Origin: Acidobacteriota bacterium
Lineage (GTDB): Bacteria; Acidobacteriota; Holophagae; Thermotomaculales; Thermotomaculaceae
Assembly: GCA_003650445.1 (NCBI GenBank)
Contig: QMQE01000040.1
Coordinates: forward strand, 1-16,529
DNA: 16,529 bases
Direction of reading: 5' to 3'
In this document: one piece after another, positions 1 through 5,433 of the stretch
Layout of the letters: every line of letters begins with the position of its first letter
How positions within the stretch are numbered: position 1 is the stretch's first letter
Translations under genes and position numbers: made by a program
The notes under the pieces: model-generated
What the model was told of the DNA's origin: nothing
Database searches by the model: none
Seen by the model: only the letters and a program-made list of their open reading frames with translations

Positions 1-12
1 AGGGGGCAGAAT

Positions 13-36
13 AGTGCAAGTGAAAGTGCGAGTGCG
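13..36. repeat. Four tandem AGTGNN hexamers
   Basis: The sequence reads AGTGCA, AGTGAA, AGTGCG, AGTGCG with no gap. The fixed AGTG core with two variable bases gives an exact 6-base period. The reading frame through it (Ser-Ala/Glu repeats) stops at 100-102 and resembles no protein I know, so I treat it as intergenic simple repeat. Confidence 0.7.
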
Positions 37-102
37 CGAAAGAAGGGAATTGGCTCTTCCCTGCCTTCTGATTTTCCCCGATTTTTCTCATCTTTCATTT
101 AG

Positions 103-125
103 CACTCAACACCCATCACTCAACA
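103..125. repeat. Direct repeat CACTCAACA, 14-base spacing
   Basis: The 9-mer CACTCAACA occurs at 103-111 and again at 117-125, separated by five bases. It lies directly before the hairpin at 128-142, so the two may form one composite intergenic element. Confidence 0.6.
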
Positions 126-127
126 TT

Positions 128-142
128 CGGCGCAACGCGCCG
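128..142. repeat. Perfect 6-bp GC hairpin (CGGCGC/GCGCCG)
   Basis: CGGCGC and GCGCCG are perfectly complementary around a 3-base AAC loop. No T-tract follows on either strand (the plus strand continues CAGGGGCAG), so it does not look like an intrinsic terminator. It may be the core of a short dispersed palindromic element. Confidence 0.55.
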
Positions 143-184
143 CAGGGGCAGTAAAAATCAAAGAGTTGGTAACGATCTGTTCCT

Positions 185-228
185 TTCGAATCTTATCGAA
201 AACTTATCCGAACCTTAATATTATCTTA
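185..228. repeat. Degenerate 11-base tandem repeat ending CTTA
   Basis: Four consecutive 11-base units each end in CTTA: TTCGAATCTTA, TCGAAAACTTA, TCCGAACCTTA and ATATTATCTTA. Units one and three match at 9 of 11 positions; the fourth keeps mainly the CTTA end. A fifth CTTA follows at 238-241, slightly out of phase. The spacing is close to one turn of B-DNA, which could suit phased protein binding, but a decayed simple repeat is equally possible. Confidence 0.5.
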
Positions 229-330
229 CCGTTGTGCCTTAGTACTCTTGTGTTAAATTCTTTTCCCTCTCGTCCGCCCCTTAACCTCCGCCTTGCCTTG
301 TACTTAACATGGGGTACTCAGCATCCTTCC

Positions 331-2484
331 CTATTTCACTTCCTTTTGAATTTCTTTTGCGATTAAGTCCCTGGGATTGCTTCGAAGGAGAATGGCCGCA
401 ATGCTGTCGGCCCTTGAGCCTTTCGGGAAACTGAGGGGAGGCAACAGGACTTTTGTATCTGTTTTATATTTCCCCCTGGCACCGGCTTTCAACAGCGAAC
501 GGACCATATCGGGATGGCGTAGCGCAATGGCAAGATAAAGGGGCGGCCAGTTGGCGTTATTTCGCCGGTTAACTTTTGCGCCGTTGGACAGAAGTGTTTT
601 CAGAATGTCCAGACGGCCGGCCAGAACTGCAAAATGGAGGGGATTCCAGTCTTTTTTGTCCCGGAGATTGATATCAGCACCTTTTTTCAAGAGTTTGCCG
701 GTTATGTCCGGCTTGCCCAACATAATGGCGTAGTGCAGCGCACTCCATCCATTTGCGTCGGTCTTGTCAATGTCAGCAGTGTTACGGATCAGTATATCCA
801 GCATATTTGATTTCCCACTTGCAATGACAAATTCCAGGGGAGTCCACTGATTCTTGTTCCATTCGGTGGCAGCTTTCGCGCCAAATTTTGAAAGTACAGG
901 GATAACCCACCGATTCCCCGAGGCAAAAGCATAATCCAGAGCAGTATATCCGTTGAGGCCCGGTTTGTCTGGTTTTGCCCCTGCTTCCAGCAGGGACCTG
1001 ATAAAGCGAGGGTCTCTGTTCTTAGCAGCAATCAGGAGAGGGGATTCTCCATTGTTTACGTCAATGGTTTCCACAGGTGCTCCATAAGCCAGAAGGGTTT
1101 TCAATGCTGCGAGCTGGTGGTTTCGGACTGCCAGCATAACCGCGTTATCTTTGTTTTTGTCCGTTATCCCAGGATCACCCCCCGCCCTTAATGCCAAGAG
1201 GATTTCTTTGATTTTTCCACTTCGGGCAGCATTTTGCAGCCTTTCATCTGCTTGTAAATATTCTTTTTCTCCGGTTACTTTTCGCAAAAGTTCCCGATAT
1301 GCTACCCATTCTTTCAAAATACCCCCGGTGACAGGGGGCTTGGGCAGGGGCTTTCGGATACCGGCTTGAATCATCTCTTGAGCAACCTGAATTTTCCTAT
1401 CCCGCAAAGCCACACTCAATGTGTTTTCAGCCTCCGGCAAGGTAATTTTCCTTTCTGCTGCCTCAGCAAGAAGGAGGTGAACCATATCCGGGTGCTCATT
1501 CTTAGCAGCTTCTGTCAATGGCGTATCGTTACTATTCGATTTAGCGGTGAGGTCGGCACCAGCGGACAGGAGTTTTCGAGCAATTTCTATATTTCCGACC
1601 CTGGCTGCTTCCATCAATGCTGTACGGCCATCCACTGCCGCCCTGTTTACGGATGCCCCCGCTTTAATCAGTACAACAGAAACAGCTTCATTTCCCAAAG
1701 ATGCTGCAACAAGTAGCGGGCTTCTCCCTTTCCCGTCGGGTTTATCTACATTGGCACCTCTTTTTAACAGCATGGAAACACATGGCACACAACTGCTCTT
1801 GACTGCATAAGAAAGAGCCGAATTACCCTTCTTATCCACTTGTCCGATTTTAGCTCCATTTTCCAGGATACGCCCCAGTACCAAGCGATTCCCTTTTCCG
1901 GCAGCCGCCATGGCCGGTGTCAACCCATTTTTATCAGGAACATTAATGGAAGCCCCTCCGGTAAGCAGCATTTCCGTAATGTCCTTTCTTCCATAGTTGA
2001 TGGCAGTAACCAGTGGGGTATTCCCTTTTTCGTCCATTCCATTGATATTTGTCCCCAGTTCCAGCAGCTTTCGGGCAATGCCAATGTTTCCTTTTTGAAT
2101 AGCCCTGATCAGTTCCCTGCTTTTTCCACTGCTGTCCAATGCCGACAGCGCAGTGGTGGAGAGGTTTGCACTGTCCTTCACTTGTTTCTCAATGGGTTCG
2201 CCACTGGGAAGAAACAGAGAGCGATAGAAACCGGAAATGTTGGCATCAAGAAATGAAATCAAAATTGCAACGACAAGGACAGCCCCAAGAATGTAGAGAA
2301 GTGTCTGTTTTTCAAGTTTTTTCCGACTCATCAACTGGGTCTTTACCTGTTGGAAGGCTTTAGAGCTATGGCCTCCTCGTGCCGCCTTCTCGTCAATCAC
2401 AATGTGTTCTTTCCCACAGGTAATATCCGCTCGCACCAGTCCTTCCTGCTTCAATCGTTTCAAAAAGTCGCGGGTTTCATTCAT
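331..2484 (-). CDS. Single-pass membrane protein with two ankyrin-repeat blocks
   Basis: A 717-residue protein. Residues 1-60 are a short charged tail of no recognised family. Residues about 61-79 form one hydrophobic transmembrane helix preceded by a basic stretch (SRKKLEK), so the positive-inside rule puts the N-terminus in the cytoplasm and everything after it outside. Ankyrin repeats fill about 122-377 and 413-672, recognisable from repeated units such as GNTPL...A and LL..GA.IN; a Pro-rich, then helical linker (about 378-412) separates the blocks, giving roughly 15 repeats. Ankyrin repeats bind proteins and have no catalysis of their own. The ATG overlaps the stop of the upstream kinase gene by four bases (ATGA) and has a GGGAGG ribosome site, so it is the last gene of the kinase cassette. 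The gene ends with TAG. Domain call is firm; its job, probably a sensor, scaffold or kinase substrate, is inference. Confidence 0.88.
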   Translation of the reverse strand: MNETRDFLKRLKQEGLVRADITCGKEHIVIDEKAARGGHSSKAFQQVKTQLMSRKKLEKQTLLYILGAVLVVAILISFLDANISGFYRSLFLPSGEPIEKQVKDSANLSTTALSALDSSGKSRELIRAIQKGNIGIARKLLELGTNINGMDEKGNTPLVTAINYGRKDITEMLLTGGASINVPDKNGLTPAMAAAGKGNRLVLGRILENGAKIGQVDKKGNSALSYAVKSSCVPCVSMLLKRGANVDKPDGKGRSPLLVAASLGNEAVSVVLIKAGASVNRAAVDGRTALMEAARVGNIEIARKLLSAGADLTAKSNSNDTPLTEAAKNEHPDMVHLLLAEAAERKITLPEAENTLSVALRDRKIQVAQEMIQAGIRKPLPKPPVTGGILKEWVAYRELLRKVTGEKEYLQADERLQNAARSGKIKEILLALRAGGDPGITDKNKDNAVMLAVRNHQLAALKTLLAYGAPVETIDVNNGESPLLIAAKNRDPRFIRSLLEAGAKPDKPGLNGYTALDYAFASGNRWVIPVLSKFGAKAATEWNKNQWTPLEFVIASGKSNMLDILIRNTADIDKTDANGWSALHYAIMLGKPDITGKLLKKGADINLRDKKDWNPLHFAVLAGRLDILKTLLSNGAKVNRRNNANWPPLYLAIALRHPDMVRSLLKAGARGKYKTDTKVLLPPLSFPKGSRADSIAAILLRSNPRDLIAKEIQKEVK

Positions 2485-3908
2485 GACAAGCCTCCCTTCA
2501 CCTCAAGGGATGCACGGAACGTCAGTACCCCTTTCCCTTTGCCTTGAACCATCGGATAATCCGCAAGTATTTTCCTGAACGCACTGCTCCTGAAGCTCAA
2601 CATTACGGCATTTCCGTTGACAGAGGCATTGTACAGCGTCGTGCCCATAAGGGTGACCTCAACGGGAGACTGGTTGTTGAACTCAATTCGAACTCCCCGA
2701 TAATCTCGTAAGGTAATCGGATTTCCGGAATAAACCGTATTTTCATGAAGCAAGGTCGCATCATCCTCCCTGAATGGAAGGGGGATGCTGAATTCAAATG
2801 GCAAAATAATACTGCCAGGTTCGGATTTTTTTTCAGCAGTTGGCGGAATGCTGCTATCTTCGCTACTGATTCCCATGGCGGAAAACAACGCTTTCTGAAA
2901 CTCGTGCATGGACTTGTAGCGTTCATCCGGATTAACCCGTACCGCTTTCTGCAACACTTCAATAACCGGCGTCTGTTCCAGCATGGGGCGAACCAGTTTA
3001 GCCAGCACATCTTTTTCAAAATCAATGGAATTCAAACTGATGTCCTCATCATCAAAGAGCTTGCGCCAGTATCGCCCGGTCAGCACTTCGGTTAGAATAA
3101 TTCCCATGCTGTAAAGGTCAATGCGAAAGTCGTAGCGATACTCCTTGTCCGCGAACCGTTGCGGGTCGAGGTAAGCGGTATGCCCCACAATACGGGTGGA
3201 TTTGGCCGTGTTGACAGCGTCAAACAGGCGTTTGGACGCGCCGAAATCTCCCAATACGTATGAAATTTTCCCGGCACGGTCCACAAGGAAAATATTGTCC
3301 GGGCTCAAGTCCCTGTGAACAATATTGAGGTCATGGAGGCTGGTCATGGCGTTGGTGATTTCACGGACCATCTTCTTCTTCTCATCTTCCGGTAGTTGAA
3401 GTTTGCCGGTGGAAGAGAGGCGAAGCAGGTCGTCCAGAGTGGCGATTGCCAGCTCCATCCGAAACACCGGGAAACTGACCTCTTCGCCACGATAAAAAGC
3501 GGTGGCGGTACCCTTGCCGAACACATATAGGAAAGTATCGTTTTCGAAACCGGAAATAGTTTCGATTTCGTTTTCGATATAACGGGCGGATCGTTCAATG
3601 GTCTCGTCGTCGTGAGCATTGCTGTTGGTGCATACCATGTCAAACATCAGGGGGACTTTCAGGGCGTAATCACGATTGTCCCGGATGGATTTTACCTGAA
3701 GCACCGTGCCGAATCCGCCTTTTCCCAGGGGTTGTAAAATTTCATAGCCGACTCCGTCCACCATAATTTCATGGGTATTGACCCGATAATTTGAGCTGAT
3801 GGCGCCTTCTTTCTCCAGTACAACTTCGCTCACTTCCTTTGATCCGCAATAGATGCAGTGGCCTGCCCGGTTACTCAGCAGTCGGTGGCACTTGCCGCAT
3901 TGTTTCAT
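2481..3908 (-). CDS. Ser/Thr protein kinase with N-terminal zinc ribbon
   Basis: A 475-residue soluble eukaryotic-like kinase. A zinc ribbon opens the protein (C4, C7, C18, C21). The kinase domain, about 55-345, shows the glycine loop GKGGFG (62-67), the ATP-binding lysine K84, the catalytic HRD (198-200), D221-F-G for magnesium, and an αF DLYSMG motif. The catalytic loop reads HRDLSPDN, with Ser202 where most Ser/Thr kinases have lysine. After a Pro/Ser/Glu-rich linker, residues about 366-475 form a β-rich domain I do not recognise. There are no PASTA repeats and no transmembrane helix, so it should act in the cytosol. It overlaps both neighbours by four bases (ATGA at each junction) and has a good GGGAGGTGA ribosome site inside the end of the upstream kinase gene. 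Kinase assignment is firm; substrate unknown. Confidence 0.92.
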   Translation of the reverse strand: MKQCGKCHRLLSNRAGHCIYCGSKEVSEVVLEKEGAISSNYRVNTHEIMVDGVGYEILQPLGKGGFGTVLQVKSIRDNRDYALKVPLMFDMVCTNSNAHDDETIERSARYIENEIETISGFENDTFLYVFGKGTATAFYRGEEVSFPVFRMELAIATLDDLLRLSSTGKLQLPEDEKKKMVREITNAMTSLHDLNIVHRDLSPDNIFLVDRAGKISYVLGDFGASKRLFDAVNTAKSTRIVGHTAYLDPQRFADKEYRYDFRIDLYSMGIILTEVLTGRYWRKLFDDEDISLNSIDFEKDVLAKLVRPMLEQTPVIEVLQKAVRVNPDERYKSMHEFQKALFSAMGISSEDSSIPPTAEKKSEPGSIILPFEFSIPLPFREDDATLLHENTVYSGNPITLRDYRGVRIEFNNQSPVEVTLMGTTLYNASVNGNAVMLSFRSSAFRKILADYPMVQGKGKGVLTFRASLEVKGGLS

Positions 3909-5275
3909 TGGTCACCTCCCGAATTTGTCGGCGTACCGAAGCACTTTTCAACAAGAAGCACAGTACTGCCAACCATGAGAAAACTGCCTCCCATTAACTG
4001 GGCCCTGGCAGTTCCAAGCGGTACATTGTTTAATGCGGTCAGGTGGCTGGGCATCCGCCCTTCCACCCCATCCTTGTAATACACTGTCGTGCCTTCCTTC
4101 AGGATATGGCCGTGCCGTCGGGACATCCAATGGTCATCGGGAAAGGAAATCCCCGTCCCATCCGGGCTTCGGCCGATAACAATATCGAAATCCGGTGCTT
4201 CAATGTCAATGTAGATGTGATTATCAGTCATTTGAATCGCTTCGCTTTTTTCTGAAAAAATGACCTCCTGTTCCGGTTCCGGTGTCAGCCGGAGGGTTCG
4301 GTACGTTTGCCCGCAGTGGGGGCAGGCGTGATCCGGCGCTGTGGCATTTCCCCCGCAAGCCAGACAAAGGTAGGGTGCCTCATTAAAAACCACAATGGAA
4401 CTGTCAGAAATCATTGTCACATCGCAGGAATTCAGCTCCACCTGTTGCAGAAGTTCCGGCAGCTCCGGCCGCTTCACCGGGCTGAAGGTTGTGGCGAGGC
4501 GCACAAATCGGGAAAACGGTTCCGGCATGGCATTGATCCAGTCTTCAAACTCGGGTACAGTCCCTTCCTTAAGATAAATGGCGTAGCTGTCGTCTGTGAA
4601 CGGATGCTTTCCAGTGAGAAAAACACCGATGGTCATGCCGAGGCTGTATACATCGTGGCGCTTTTTCACCTGCTTCATTCTCAGGGCGAGATTCTTCGGA
4701 CTGATGTCCACAAGATGGCGGCAGGCACTCTGGCAGGCAGGCAATCCCTGGTACTTCGGGAACATGGCCACAATTTCCGGCGGTGAAAAAAACCGGGTTC
4801 CACCGGGCAGGATATTGCTCTTGCTGTCCCACCAGGAGGAAATACCAAAATCAATCAACACCGGGATATTGTTCCTCACACGGATATTTTCCGGTTTGAT
4901 ATCCCGGTGGACCACATCAATCTTGTGAAGCTGGGAAATCCCATGTACCAGACGATTGATAAAATTCATATCCTTTGTCCGTTTGAAATATTCCGGCCCG
5001 CTTTCCGGCAGATATTCCATCACAAACGCGTTGTCATTAAGCAGGACATCAATGATTTCCACCAGGTATTCCAATTGGAAATCCCGCCTGAGCTCTTCAA
5101 TCTTCAACGCTTCCTGCGCGAACCGCTGCTGAATCTCCTGATTAACCATATTCGGTGCAAGCTGCTTACATGCAAACTGCTTTCCTTCCCGCTCCACCAG
5201 ATAAACCGAACCAAACCCGCCGGACCCGATTTTGTCCAGAACACGGTACTGTCCGATAGCGTAAGGTATTGCCAT
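3905..5275 (-). CDS. Ser/Thr protein kinase with zinc ribbon and C-terminal FHA domain
   Basis: A 456-residue soluble kinase, first gene of the cassette. Kinase domain, about 10-280: glycine loop GSGGFG (17-22), lysine K37, αC glutamate probably E55, catalytic HRDIKPEN (123-130), D142-F-G, activation-loop G159-T160 and a PPE (165-167) in place of APE. An extra segment of roughly 30 residues (about 168-205, with C181 and C185) separates PPE from the αF motif HDVYSLG. A zinc ribbon follows (C304, C307, C318, C321), then an FHA domain (about 354-447) with GRS (368-370) and SRRH (385-388). FHA domains bind phosphothreonine, so it may bind its own or its partner's phosphorylated form; the usual NGT turn is not evident here. 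ATG follows a GAGGAG site at five bases. No transmembrane helix. Domain calls firm, substrates unknown. Confidence 0.93.
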   Translation of the reverse strand: MAIPYAIGQYRVLDKIGSGGFGSVYLVEREGKQFACKQLAPNMVNQEIQQRFAQEALKIEELRRDFQLEYLVEIIDVLLNDNAFVMEYLPESGPEYFKRTKDMNFINRLVHGISQLHKIDVVHRDIKPENIRVRNNIPVLIDFGISSWWDSKSNILPGGTRFFSPPEIVAMFPKYQGLPACQSACRHLVDISPKNLALRMKQVKKRHDVYSLGMTIGVFLTGKHPFTDDSYAIYLKEGTVPEFEDWINAMPEPFSRFVRLATTFSPVKRPELPELLQQVELNSCDVTMISDSSIVVFNEAPYLCLACGGNATAPDHACPHCGQTYRTLRLTPEPEQEVIFSEKSEAIQMTDNHIYIDIEAPDFDIVIGRSPDGTGISFPDDHWMSRRHGHILKEGTTVYYKDGVEGRMPSHLTALNNVPLGTARAQLMGGSFLMVGSTVLLVEKCFGTPTNSGGDQ

Positions 5276-5433
5276 AAAAGCTCCTCACAGGGAAGAAAAA
5301 ACGGGACGTTTTCTCTTCAGCGTATGAATTTGTGAAGCCAGTTTACCACTTTTTCGTTTTCTCCCCAAAAGTTTTCAACAGATTATTAAAAGCAGTATTT
5401 ATTGCCCGAACCCCCTGCTTTCCCCTCCCCTGC
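5276..5433 (-). other. Intergenic gap, probable kinase-operon leader
   Basis: This 158-base gap separates the end of pbpC from the first kinase gene, both on the minus strand. It is AT-rich near the kinase start. Read on the minus strand, TTGGGG and TAAACT lie 17 bases apart, a weak sigma-70-like match (3/6 and 4/6). A small inverted repeat (AAAACG, GGA loop, CGTTTT at 5298-5312) lies just before the ribosome site. I find no convincing intrinsic terminator for pbpC, so read-through from pbpC into the kinase genes cannot be excluded. Confidence 0.35.

Larger units (their letters stand above)
1..330. other. Gene-free left flank with short phased repeats
   Basis: No convincing coding region is visible. 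The stretch lies downstream of the ankyrin gene, which ends at 331 on the minus strand. It holds four AGTGNN hexamers (13-36), a spaced 9-base direct repeat (103-125), a perfect 6-bp hairpin (128-142) and a degenerate 11-base tandem repeat (185-228). The only open frame of note, 166-366 plus, starts at TTG, overlaps the 3' end of the ankyrin gene and encodes a Leu/Pro-rich peptide of no recognisable family, so I treat it as chance. I see no clear intrinsic terminator for the ankyrin gene here. Confidence 0.7.

Noticed and set aside
128..142. Hairpin as the ankyrin gene's terminator
   Set aside because: It has no T-tract on the minus strand and lies nearly 190 bases past the stop.
1..330. CRISPR array from the short repeats in the left flank
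   Set aside because: Repeat units are 6, 9 and 11 bases, without regular spacers or nearby cas genes.
166..366. 66-codon plus-strand open frame in the left flank
   Set aside because: Starts at TTG, overlaps the ankyrin gene's 3' end, covers repeat-rich sequence and has no recognisable protein features.
5298..5312. AAAACG/CGTTTT inverted repeat as a pbpC terminator
   Set aside because: The stem is only six base pairs, AT-rich, and lies about 120 bases past the pbpC stop and close to the kinase ribosome site, so it is not a convincing terminator.
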